Below are positions 7,879-15,370 of a stretch of 33,169 nucleotides of DNA, one piece after another. The DNA is taken from NCBI RefSeq assembly GCF_015845845.1, contig NZ_LDIG01000292.1, positions 1 to 33,169 on the forward strand, read 5' to 3'. The notes under the pieces were generated by a model that searched no databases, had not been told where the DNA came from, and saw only the letters and a list, made by a program, of their open reading frames with translations. Numbering within the stretch: the first letter of the stretch is position 1; every line of letters begins with the position of its first letter. The position numbers and the translations under genes are program-made. Origin of the DNA: Paenibacillus dendritiformis (lineage in GTDB: Bacteria > Bacillota > Bacilli > Paenibacillales > Paenibacillaceae).

Positions 7879-9407
7879 CCTGAATCCGTGAAATGAAATC
7901 GTAGAAAAGTTAGAAAATGAATCTCCGGTAAAGTAAAATAAAGAAAAAGGGAAGAATCCCCGTATTTCTTGAACTCACCCCGGAGGTGCCATCGATGAAA
8001 CCTGTACGTTTTCAACTGGATCAGTCTGTGGAGATGCTGACCGCCCATTCCGGTCTCGCCCTCATTGGCTTGCTCATTTCTCATACCCGGATTGCCAAAC
8101 GCCTGATTCGTTCCTCGCTTCCCGGCATGCATCAACCCACGGTCACTCACCCGGATGTGGTCTATGCGTATCTGGGGCTACTTTGCCAGGGGAAAAGCGA
8201 CTTTGATCAGATCGAACCTTTCCGCGAGGATCGCTTTTTCATCAAATCCTTAGGCCTCAGACTTACTGCGTGCGCTTAACGTCCCGCTAACGCCTGTTCA
8301 TGCTACAAGTCCAGAGGGGCAAGCGTTATCCTGCTGCCACTGGATCTGGACGTTTCGCCATTCGACAATAGCAATACCCGGAAAGAAGGCGTATCCCTGA
8401 CGTAGGTGGAGGGCTATGCTCCTTTTTTTGCTTATCTGGCACAGGAAGGGTATGGGGTCAACGTCAATCTGCGCGAAGGTAGCACCCATGTGCAAAAGAA
8501 GCCGCCGCGTTTCTGTCGCACAGCCTGGAGTATGCCCGCCGCATCACCGACCTGCCACTGCTCGTTGGCATAGATACCGGCAACGATGCGCTGGAGAATT
8601 TGAATGTCTGCCTGAACGAAGAGGTGGATTTCATCATCAAACGCAACCTGCGCCGGGAGTCGCCGGAAGAATGGCTGATGATCGCCAGGAAAGACGGGAT
8701 GTGTTGTGAAGAACGAGAAGGTAAGCGCGTTTACCTGGGCTCCATGGAATGGACCGACAAAAAGTTGGAGCGCCCCATTCGCGTAGTCTACCAGTTGATT
8801 GAACGAACCGTGGAAGCCGATGGACAAATCCTGCTGGTGCCCAAGATTGAGGTGCAGGTGTTTTTCACCACACTACGGTGTCCGCCTTGGCAAGTGAGTA
8901 AGCTTTTCCATGACCACGCTACCAGCGAGCAGTTTCACAGCGAACTCAAGACGGATTTACATTTGGAGCGATTGCCTTCCGGCAAGTTTGCCACGAACGA
9001 TCTGGTTTTGTGTACAGGCCTCGTTGCTTATAATCTGCTGCGGGCCATTGGACAAATTTCCATCCAAGAACCGGACGCTCCGCTTCGAAACAAAGTCAGC
9101 CACAGACGGGTCAAAACGGTTATCGAAAATCTGATCTGGCTGGCCTCTCCAATGGTAGAACATGCCAGACAAACGAAGCTCCGCTTCGGAAGACACAGTC
9201 CATGGTTTCGGACATGCCAGCGTATTTACGGGATGTTGTCGGGATAAAATGTCACGAACCTATGTTTCCGTTCAAGCTCTGCACATGGGAAGCTTTGTTT
9301 CGTGATGTCTTTTTAAAGAGAATCGAGTCTCCGCCTCTGCTTTCTAAGCCTTTCGTTACATCTGATAGTCCAGATTCTCTTAATCGCATCCCTTTCACGG
9401 ATTCAGG
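7879..9407 (+). mobile_element. degenerate IS1380-family insertion sequence
   Basis: The ends are a perfect 15-bp inverted repeat: CCTGAATCCGTGAAA at 7879-7893 and its complement at 9393-9407. The flanking four bases, CCAC and ACAC, are a near-match target duplication (one difference), consistent with the 4-bp duplications of IS1380 elements. The 1529-bp length fits the family. The transposase inside is broken, so the element cannot move itself. Confidence 0.88.
7995..9247 (+). pseudogene. IS1380 family transposase, frameshifted
   Basis: The N-terminal part MKPVRFQLDQSVEMLTAHSGLALIGLL... is readable to about 8245. The frame is then lost and partly recovered (FAYLAQEGYGVNVNLREG near 8430). 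The C-terminal half is open from about 8591 to the stop at 9247 and includes LETDLHLERLPSGKFATND-like sequence (here FHSELKTDLHLERLPSG), holding the final acidic residue of the DDE core. At least two frameshifts separate these parts. The start ATG 7995 has GGAGG nearby (7981-7985). It should not be annotated as separate working genes. Confidence 0.85.
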
Positions 9408-9501
9408 ACACCCTGTAGAAGTAAAAGTTTTGTTTGAATTACATGTTATTACAAGAAAATGGAACCGTCTATAGGTTCTAATATTTGGAGAAAAAATGCT
9501 C

Positions 9502-9553
9502 GAAGTAATGGTTCAGTAAGTCGATGCTAGCGGAGGCCGGTGTCGTTTTTTTT
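9502..9553 (+). other. second decayed htpG terminator copy
   Basis: GAAGTAATGGTTCAGTAAG followed by CGATGCTAGCGGAGGCCGGT and a T-run matches the end of htpG and its terminator (AAGTGATGGTATAG..., 3346-3411) after loss of about 17 bases. It still forms a hairpin. Otherwise 9408-9713 contains no gene I can support. Confidence 0.55.
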
Positions 9554-9713
9554 GCTTATCTTAGAGTATTTTGGCACTGTAGCGACAACACCTCTATCTT
9601 ATAAAGCAAGAGAAACTACTAATCACTAGCATCTAATTCCAATCGTATGGTAATGTGGGAAATGGTGGAATGAAACGGGGGAAAAATATTTCAAAAGAGG
9701 GAGGTGAAACAGA

Positions 9714-9962
9714 ATGGAGGATGTGCAAAAAGTGGATTTTTCGGAACTGACACAATATTTTAATGGCATACGTTCCAGTATTGGGGATGTCGCGGATCGA
9801 ACCGGGGAATCGCTGTGGAGAGTAGAAGTGCAGTTGAGCCAGTTAACGAGACAACTGGAAAAAATGAATACCCTACTTACCGTGATCGTCGTAGTTGTTA
9901 TCGTATATTTGGTGGTTAAGTTGATCATGTTCAAAAAACATAAATCGCAAGCTTCTCAATAA
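9714..9962 (+). CDS. small tail-anchored membrane protein
   Basis: An 82-residue protein with an amphipathic, probably coiled-coil N-terminal half (about residues 10-50, VQLSQLTRQLEKMNTLL) and one C-terminal membrane helix rich in Val and Ile (about 52-71), ending in a basic tail KKHKSQASQ. The strong GGGAGGTG site 7 bases before the ATG supports translation. It is not a recognised family. It is followed 20 or so bases later by another small membrane-protein frame, with which it probably forms a transcript ending at the hairpin at 10393. Confidence 0.6.
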   Translation: MEDVQKVDFSELTQYFNGIRSSIGDVADRTGESLWRVEVQLSQLTRQLEKMNTLLTVIVVVVIVYLVVKLIMFKKHKSQASQ

Positions 9963-10031
9963 ACCAATGAAAGGGAGGGTGACTTTGAGTATCCTGAAAA
10001 AAATGGGAAAGTCACACTTCTTCTTGTCGTT

Positions 10032-10328
10032 GTGTTCATCATTGATGCACTGTATATTCCCAAGCTAAGTCATACGGCCGAAGTGATTTCATTTAATGAA
10101 TTAATTAAAGAGCATGTCAAAGAAGAAGAGATCGAGTATCTCTTCCTTATGAAGTCGATTATGGGCGAGTCTTCTAGAGATTCAAGCTTTACAATATATG
10201 ATACAGAAGAGAGGGAACTCCAGATTTATTCCGCAATTGAAATGAAAAGGGAGGATAACCCCGAACGCCTGTCTCAGAAGGAAAGGATCTACTTGAACTT
10301 TGGAAATGTGTATGGACTGCAATTGTGA
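10032..10328 (+). CDS. paralogue of the 7319-7804 membrane protein, probably frameshifted at its start
   Basis: Starting at GTG 10032 the product is 98 residues: FIIDALYIPKLSHTAEVISFNELIKEHVKEEEIEYLFLMKS and onward, resembling the gene at 7319-7804. A better start is TTG 9985, behind GGGAGGGTG, reading MSILKK. This is in another frame and joins the main frame only if one A is added to the seven-A run at 9997-10003, giving MSILKKNGKVTLLLVVVFIIDALY, a proper N-terminal membrane helix. So the gene is either inactivated by a one-base loss, varies at that homopolymer, or carries a sequencing error. The function is unknown. Confidence 0.55.
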   Translation: MFIIDALYIPKLSHTAEVISFNELIKEHVKEEEIEYLFLMKSIMGESSRDSSFTIYDTEERELQIYSAIEMKREDNPERLSQKERIYLNFGNVYGLQL

Positions 10329-10392
10329 TTATGGTTACTGACCTTGGAATCGTGGATACATTCGATTATAAGTACGCCGCTTATTCGAACAC

Positions 10393-10428
10393 GAACCCGG
10401 TGCTGGAACGCCAGTGCCGGGTTCTTTT
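10393..10428 (+). terminator. terminator before the mnt operon
   Basis: A 14-bp stem (10393-10406 with 10411-10424), loop AACG, then TTTT. Its sequence (AACCCGGTGCTGG...) is close to the htpG terminator and may be another derived copy. Confidence 0.85.
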
Positions 10429-10510
10429 GCTATGTCTGCTGCACTGCAGCCGAATGGTTTTTCTCTTTTTTTACGAAACTTTTTTCCTCCAAAAAAAACA
10501 ATAACAACTC

Positions 10511-10566
10511 TTTACTTTTCCTATGGGATGGTCTAATATAGTACATAAGTTTCATTAGGTCAACTT
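10511..10566 (+). promoter_or_regulatory. mnt operon promoter with candidate MntR operator
   Basis: TTTACT at 10511-10516 and TAATAT at 10534-10539 are 17 bases apart. Just downstream is an imperfect palindrome, AAGTTTCATTAGGTCAACTT (10547-10566), with matching 5-base arms. Its place over the start region and the mntR gene in the same locus make it the best candidate operator. The match to the B. subtilis MntR box is only partial. Confidence 0.4.
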
Positions 10567-10604
10567 TTTTTCATTGAAGAATATTTTATGGGGGAGGGAA
10601 AAAT

Positions 10605-11348
10605 ATGCGTCAAACTATAGATGTTAATAATTTACACATATCGTATTACGGAAAAGAGGTCATCAAGGATGTGAGCTTTTCGCTGCAGACCGGCAAGCTT
10701 ATCGGCATCCTCGGACCGAATGGGGCGGGCAAGTCGACGTTGATGAAGGCCATGCTCAATCTCATTCCCCGCGACGGCGGCGAGATTACGCTGGGGGGAG
10801 AACCGCTCACCTCGATGCGCCAAAAAATCGCTTATGTGCCGCAGCGCTCTAATATCGATTGGGACTTCCCTATTATCGTGAAAGATACGGTGCTGCTGGG
10901 AACGTTTCCGACCCTCGGCCTCTTCCGCCGGCCCACCAAGCAAGATAAAGAATGGGCGCTCGAATGTCTCCGCAAGGTCGGCATGGAGAAATTCAAAAAC
11001 AATCAGATCGGCGAGCTGTCCGGCGGCCAGCAGCAGCGGGTGTTCCTGGCGCGTGCGCTTGCCCAGAAGGCAGAGTATTTCTTCCTTGACGAGCCGTTTG
11101 TCGGGATTGATGTCGCCAGCGAGAATGTCATCATTGATATTTTGAAGACGCTGCGGGATGAAGGAAAGACGGTGTTCGTCGTCCACCACGATTTGAGCAA
11201 AGTGGAGAGCTATTTCGACAATCTGATCCTGATGAATAAGGAATTGATCGGCTGCGGGCCTGTCGATCACGTCTTCCGCCCGGAATTGATGCAGGAAGCC
11301 TATCAGACGCCGTTTACGATGATAGGGAAATTGGGGGTTGGAATGTGA
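10605..11348 (+). CDS. mntB: manganese ABC transporter ATP-binding protein
   Basis: A 247-residue ABC ATPase powering metal import together with the next two genes. Walker A is GPNGAGKST (37-45), the Q-loop is in YVPQRSNIDWDFP (80), the signature is LSGGQQQR (138-145), Walker B is YFFLDEP (158-164) and the switch His is in VVHHD (about 194). The DWDFP segment after the Q-loop is typical of Mn/Zn/Fe family ATPases (MntB, PsaB, ZnuC). GGGGGAGGG precedes ATG 10605. The gene overlaps mntC by a base in TGATG. Manganese rather than zinc specificity is inferred from the linked mntR. Confidence 0.92.
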   Translation: MRQTIDVNNLHISYYGKEVIKDVSFSLQTGKLIGILGPNGAGKSTLMKAMLNLIPRDGGEITLGGEPLTSMRQKIAYVPQRSNIDWDFPIIVKDTVLLGTFPTLGLFRRPTKQDKEWALECLRKVGMEKFKNNQIGELSGGQQQRVFLARALAQKAEYFFLDEPFVGIDVASENVIIDILKTLRDEGKTVFVVHHDLSKVESYFDNLILMNKELIGCGPVDHVFRPELMQEAYQTPFTMIGKLGVGM

Positions 11349-12208
11349 TGGAATTTATCCAAGATTTAATGGCCTATGAGTTTTTGCAGCGAGCCTTTAT
11401 TACTTCGATTATTGTTGGCATTATTTGCGGCGTTATCGGCTGCTTTATCGTATTGCGCGGGATGGCGCTCATGGGGGATGCAATCTCTCACGCCGTTCTG
11501 CCGGGTGTGGCCATCTCCTATATGCTGGGGATCAATTACTTCTATGGGGCGGTCGTCTCGGGGATATTGACGGCGGTCGGGATCGGAGTCATTAATCAGA
11601 ACAGCCGCGTCAAGAGCGATTCTTCCATCGGGCTGGTGTTCTCCGCCGCCTTTGCTCTCGGCATCATTCTGATTACGAGCGCCAAGAGCGCCACCGACTT
11701 GACGCAAATTTTGTTCGGGAATGTCCTGTCGGTGCGGGCATCGGATATGTGGCTGACCGTTGCCGTCGGAGGCATCGTGCTGCTGGCGGTCCTGCTCTTC
11801 TACAAAGAACTGCTGGTCTCGAGCTTCGATGAGACGATGGCCGCGGCTTATGGACTGAAGACGCGCCTTATCCACTATTCGATTATGGTTCTGCTGACGC
11901 TCGTCACGGTCGCGTCCCTCCAGACGGTAGGCGTCATTCTGGTTGTCTCGATGCTGATTACGCCGGCGTCCACCGCGTACTTGCTCACGAACAGACTGTC
12001 CACGATGATTGGGCTCGCGATGTTCTTCGGCGCCCTGTCCTCAATGATCGGCTTGTATGTCAGCTTTCTCTATAACCTGCCGTCCGGCCCGGTTATTGCG
12101 TTGGCGACGACGTCCATCTTTGTGCTGGCGTTCCTGTTCTCTCCGAAGCAAGGAGTGATTCGGCGCATGCTGAAGATGAACAAGCGAAGAATGGCCGTCG
12201 GGAAGTAA
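11348..12208 (+). CDS. mntC: manganese ABC transporter permease
   Basis: A 286-residue integral membrane protein of the ABC-3 (ZnuB/MntC) family, with about eight or nine hydrophobic helices. Family motifs include GCFIVLRGMALMGDAISHAVLPGVA near the N-terminus, containing the cytoplasmic loop that docks on the ATPase, and VVSMLITPASTAYLLTNRL in the C-terminal half. I chose ATG 11348, which overlaps the mntB stop (TGATG), over the adjacent GTG 11345. The locus has a single permease gene, so it would work as a homodimer, unlike B. subtilis, where mntC and mntD are separate. Confidence 0.9.
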   Translation: MEFIQDLMAYEFLQRAFITSIIVGIICGVIGCFIVLRGMALMGDAISHAVLPGVAISYMLGINYFYGAVVSGILTAVGIGVINQNSRVKSDSSIGLVFSAAFALGIILITSAKSATDLTQILFGNVLSVRASDMWLTVAVGGIVLLAVLLFYKELLVSSFDETMAAAYGLKTRLIHYSIMVLLTLVTVASLQTVGVILVVSMLITPASTAYLLTNRLSTMIGLAMFFGALSSMIGLYVSFLYNLPSGPVIALATTSIFVLAFLFSPKQGVIRRMLKMNKRRMAVGK

Positions 12209-12254
12209 TAACGGGATAAGGATAAATCATGATATGAAAAAGGAGTCCAGGAAA

Positions 12255-13235
12255 ATGAAAATGTTACAAAAATTCATGCTGCTGTCAGCGATGGCAGCCC
12301 TGCTGGTGCTGGCCGGTTGCGGGCAAGCGAATTCGGGCAAATCGGGGGATGTTCCTGCCTCTTCGGATTCAGCTTCCGAGTCAGCCGCGGAAGGACCGCT
12401 TAAGGTCGTCACTTCCTTCACGATTCTCGAGGACTTCGCCCGGGAAATCGGAGGCGAAGATGTAGAGGTTCACAACCTGGTGCCAACGGGCACGGATCCG
12501 CATGAGTATGAGCCACTGCCGGAGGATATTAAAAAAGCGACGGATGCGGATGTTCTTTTCTATAACGGCTTGAATCTGGAGGGCGGCAAAAGCGGCTGGT
12601 TCTTCAAAATGGTCGAGTCCGTCGGCCAAAAAGAGGAGAATGTGTTCAACCTGACAGAACGCGTGGAACCGATGTATATCGGAGGCAAAGACGGCCATGA
12701 GGAAGAGATTAACCCTCACGCATTTATCGACCCTGCCGTCGGCGTCAAAATGGCGGAGGATATGCGGGATGCCCTGATGAAGAAGGACCCTGCGCGCAAA
12801 GAGAATTACCAGAAGCGGGCAGACGAATATATCAGCAAGCTCAAAGAGATTGATAAGGAATATGAAGAAAAAATCAATTCCATCCCGGAAGAGAACCGCA
12901 TCCTGGTAACGAGCGAACGCGCATTCCAATATATGACGACGCATTATGGACTGAAGGAAGCGTATATTTGGGAGATTGACACGGAAGAGAACGGTTCGCC
13001 AACCCAGATTAAATCGCTGGTTGAATTTATCAAGGAGCATAAAGTGCCGGTTCTCTTTATCGAATCCAATGTGGACCCGCGCCCAATGGAGACCGTCTCG
13101 AATGAAACCGGCGTACGCATCGCCGAGAAGCGGATCTACTCCGATGAAATCGGACAGCAGGGAGAAGAAGTGGATACGTATATCAAATATTTGGAATATA
13201 ACCTTGAACTCATTCATAGCGAATTAAGCAAATAA
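12255..13235 (+). CDS. mntA: manganese-binding lipoprotein (solute-binding protein)
   Basis: A cluster A-I (ZnuA/PsaA-type) metal-binding lipoprotein that delivers manganese to MntBC at the outer face of the membrane. The start is taken at ATG 12255 because AAAAAGGAG lies 9 bases upstream; the ATG at 12234 has a poor site. The signal peptide ends in a lipobox LVLAGC with the lipidated Cys at residue 22, followed by a Ser/Gly/Glu-rich linker. Candidate metal ligands are the His in GTDPHEYEPLP, the His in EEINPHAFIDP, a Glu in LVTSERAFQYM and the late Asp/Glu in IESNVDP. It lacks the long His-rich loop typical of zinc-specific ZnuA. It is the last transporter gene before mntR. Confidence 0.92.
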   Translation: MKMLQKFMLLSAMAALLVLAGCGQANSGKSGDVPASSDSASESAAEGPLKVVTSFTILEDFAREIGGEDVEVHNLVPTGTDPHEYEPLPEDIKKATDADVLFYNGLNLEGGKSGWFFKMVESVGQKEENVFNLTERVEPMYIGGKDGHEEEINPHAFIDPAVGVKMAEDMRDALMKKDPARKENYQKRADEYISKLKEIDKEYEEKINSIPEENRILVTSERAFQYMTTHYGLKEAYIWEIDTEENGSPTQIKSLVEFIKEHKVPVLFIESNVDPRPMETVSNETGVRIAEKRIYSDEIGQQGEEVDTYIKYLEYNLELIHSELSK

Positions 13236-13351
13236 TAATAGGAAGAACTAGTCTAGTGCGGTTTCGATTCCATCGGGAAGAAGAACGCGCTGGAAGCATC
13301 AACTGCCGGTAGGCAACGAGCCTGATCGCGATTCAGAAAAGGGGGGAGGGC

Positions 13352-13762
13352 ATGCGAACCCCGGGTATGGAGGATCATCTCGAACAGATCTACCTGTTGA
13401 CCAGAGCCAAAGGGTTCACAAGAGTATCGGATATCGCGCAAGCACTGTCCATTCATGATTCTTCCGCTTCCAAAATGGCGCAGAAGCTGGGGAAATCGGG
13501 ATATGTGCAGTACGAGAAATACGGGAGAATCTGCTTGACGGATAAAGGGTTCCAGGTGGGGCGCCAACTGTTCAACCGTCATCAATTGCTGGAAAAGTTT
13601 TTGCGCCAGATCGGCGTTGAGGAAGAACAGATCCACCAAGAAGTCGAGCAGATTGAGCATCATTTCAGTTGGAGCACGACCGCCCGGATTCAAGAGCTTG
13701 TCCGTTTTTTTGAAGAAGAGCCGCTCGTGTTGAGGGAGTTCCATAAAAGGCAAACGCTCTAG
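13352..13762 (+). CDS. mntR: manganese transport regulator MntR
   Basis: A DtxR-family repressor of 136 residues that, with Mn2+ bound, represses the mnt transport genes. The winged helix-turn-helix covers about 7-63 (RVSDIAQALSIHDSSASKMAQKL), followed by the dimer and metal-binding helices. All B. subtilis metal ligands are in the same numbered places: Asp8, Glu11, His77, Glu99, Glu102 and His103. GGGGGGAGGG lies before ATG 13352. It follows mntA by 116 bases with no clear terminator between, so it may be partly co-transcribed and under its own control. Confidence 0.95.
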   Translation: MRTPGMEDHLEQIYLLTRAKGFTRVSDIAQALSIHDSSASKMAQKLGKSGYVQYEKYGRICLTDKGFQVGRQLFNRHQLLEKFLRQIGVEEEQIHQEVEQIEHHFSWSTTARIQELVRFFEEEPLVLREFHKRQTL

Positions 13763-13805
13763 CCGCTATGCGGAGCTGTGGAGGGAGGCCCGGCTCCAGC
13801 AAGAT

Positions 13806-13827
13806 ATCGTGCCGCTTGCGGCACGAT
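13806..13827. terminator. hairpin between convergent mntR and ypsA
   Basis: A perfect 10-bp stem, ATCGTGCCGC and GCGGCACGAT, with a TT loop. No T-run follows on either strand, so its strength as a terminator is uncertain, but its place 44 bases after mntR and just past ypsA suggests use from both sides. Confidence 0.5.
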
Positions 13828-13838
13828 GCAGCCGGATT

Positions 13839-14402
13839 TCAGCATCCGCCGAAAGCGTCGAGCTGCTCTTCCTCCGCGAGTGCCTGTATTTCTTCGGCTC
13901 CGATGCGGAGGTACATATAACCGTCCCGGGCCTGCTTCTGAAGCGCGCGCTCCTGGACGAAGCGGGGGCTCGCCTCCCCGGCGTCTTCATCGTAGACCAG
14001 AAGAATGCCGTCGGTCTTGCGGAACAACAGATCGTCTCTGGCGACGAACTGCCATTTCCCGATGTAAGGGCCATTGCTGACTGAGCCGTAATAATCAACC
14101 TGTTGCACAAGCTGATCGAAGTATGCTTTTTTCTCTTCATTCCATTGGTCCGCCTGCTGACTGTAGGCCGTAATGATTGAGCATTTCAGATGCGGATATT
14201 GCGCCTTCAGCGCGATCGCGGCTTCGCAGGCCCACAGATCGACCCCGTATTGACCCGGGGTAATAACCCATTCCAGTCCTTCCTCCAGCAGGGGGATCAG
14301 CCGGGCTGCGATCGCTTTGCGAATGTAATGGATTCCTTGATGCTTGTTATTGTAAATGCCGAGCTCATGGGCGCGGTAGCCGGTAACAAGTAAGTTTTTC
14401 AA
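13839..14402 (-). CDS. ypsA: YpsA/DUF1273 family SLOG-domain protein
   Basis: A 187-residue protein of the YpsA family, a Rossmann-like SLOG fold thought to bind nucleotide-type ligands and in B. subtilis linked to cell division. Features: an N-terminal LLVTGYRAHELGIYNNK, EWVITPGQYGVDLWACEAA (about 46-64) with the ligand-loop glycine, LKCSIITAY, and a late DGILLVYDED. The TTG at 14402 is chosen over the ATG at 14429 because GGAGG lies 8 bases before it and because relatives start at this point. A TATAAT on the minus strand at 14454-14459 is the likely -10. It is convergent with mntR and divergent from the Rhs operon. Confidence 0.85.
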   Translation of the reverse strand: MKNLLVTGYRAHELGIYNNKHQGIHYIRKAIAARLIPLLEEGLEWVITPGQYGVDLWACEAAIALKAQYPHLKCSIITAYSQQADQWNEEKKAYFDQLVQQVDYYGSVSNGPYIGKWQFVARDDLLFRKTDGILLVYDEDAGEASPRFVQERALQKQARDGYMYLRIGAEEIQALAEEEQLDAFGGC

Positions 14403-14521
14403 GTGAACTGCCTCCAAGTATGGAATCATGTCAATCGTTCGTTCTCATCCACCATTATACATGAGCCGGCATGAATGTGCCGGAGGCGGGGCGGCATGCG
14501 CCGCCGCCCGTGCCAGCAGAT

Positions 14522-14553
14522 GGCTTCCGAATCAATCGGGAGCCGTCTTTTTT
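14522..14553 (+). terminator. orphan plus-strand terminator upstream of the VgrG-Rhs operon
   Basis: A 9-bp stem (14522-14530 with 14536-14544), loop ATCAA, then TTTTTTTT at 14546-14553. No plus-strand gene ends here; the nearest, mntR, stops about 760 bases earlier. It could end a small RNA or a leader transcript. Confidence 0.75.
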
Positions 14554-14555
14554 TA

Positions 14556-14584
14556 TTCTTGTGGCAATTTATTAGATACAAGAA
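14556..14584. promoter_or_regulatory. palindrome upstream of the VgrG-Rhs operon
   Basis: TTCTTGT at 14556-14562 and ACAAGAA at 14578-14584 form matching 7-base arms about 15 bases apart. It lies between the orphan terminator and the first gene and could be an operator. The rest of 14585-14703 is AT-rich, and no clear promoter can be named. Confidence 0.35.
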
Positions 14585-14719
14585 ACTGAAAAATTTACCC
14601 AAATATGCCGATATCATGAGTAACCTTCAATGGATATTTATTCAAGTTTATCGAAGAATGGGAAGCCGGAGGTACGAGAGCCATAAAAATCGGGCGACGA
14701 TTCGAGGAGGAGTCAGGCG

Positions 14720-15370
14720 ATGACGCATCTGGACAAGAAGATCATGGAGCTGGAACAGGCGAAGAGAAGGCTGGAGGAGCAAAACAGCCTCAGGCAGGGG
14801 GATCAGGAGGACGCAGAGCGCAGGGCGCAAGCCGAACGAGCGCGAGAGGAGAGGGATGCGCAGTGGCGGCAGGAGATTCGGGAAGGATTGCGGAGCGGCC
14901 GCATCGATATTGCCGGCGCTTCCGTTGAATTCCAACCGGCAAGCTTTTTTCAAGCGGGTATTCGTTTCTTGTTCCCCGGGGAATTTCTCGTCTGCGCGCT
15001 CGATACCGCGCAGCAGAAGGTGTACCGGAACGAAGCTCATGCGGTCAATATCATCCTGCAGTATACGGATCATCCCGGGCAGCCCATTGTTATGAAAGCG
15101 ATGAAGGACGAGATGATTCGCAATATGAAGAGCATGGAGCTAAACACCGAATGGGTGGAGGATGGCGTGAAGGAGGTGAACGGGCGGCCGGTTCACTATT
15201 GCGCGTTTCTGAACCCGGTGGCGCAGGGCAAGGTATTTAACTTTTTGTTTTTTGCGGATGCGGGGCGCAAGCGGCTTATCGGGAACATCAATTGCAGCGG
15301 GAAGGACAGCAAGCTGTGGTCCTGCATTGCCCAGGAAATGATTTCTTCGATGGAGGTGGCCCACGGATGA
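14720..15370 (+). CDS. coiled-coil protein with DcrB/DUF1795-like domain, candidate effector adaptor
   Basis: A 216-residue protein with no signal peptide. Residues 1-50 are a highly charged helix (LEQAKRRLEEQNSLRQ... RAQAERAREERDAQWRQEI), probably a coiled coil. From about residue 65 a compact domain has the layout of the DcrB/DUF1795 family: VEFQPASFFQAGIRFLFPGEF, then VNIILQYTDHPG, then VNGRPVHYCAFLNP, and a final strand and helix. In Gram-negative type VI systems, DUF1795 (Eag) proteins hold and load Rhs or VgrG effectors through membrane-helix regions. An analogous role here is inferred from the VgrG and Rhs neighbours. GAGGAGG precedes the ATG. The stop overlaps the next start (ATGA), implying coupling. 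Family assignment is moderate. Confidence 0.55.
   Translation: MTHLDKKIMELEQAKRRLEEQNSLRQGDQEDAERRAQAERAREERDAQWRQEIREGLRSGRIDIAGASVEFQPASFFQAGIRFLFPGEFLVCALDTAQQKVYRNEAHAVNIILQYTDHPGQPIVMKAMKDEMIRNMKSMELNTEWVEDGVKEVNGRPVHYCAFLNPVAQGKVFNFLFFADAGRKRLIGNINCSGKDSKLWSCIAQEMISSMEVAHG

Noticed and set aside
8432-8827. 131-codon minus-strand frame
   Set aside because: It lies antisense within the decayed IS1380 transposase and has no support.
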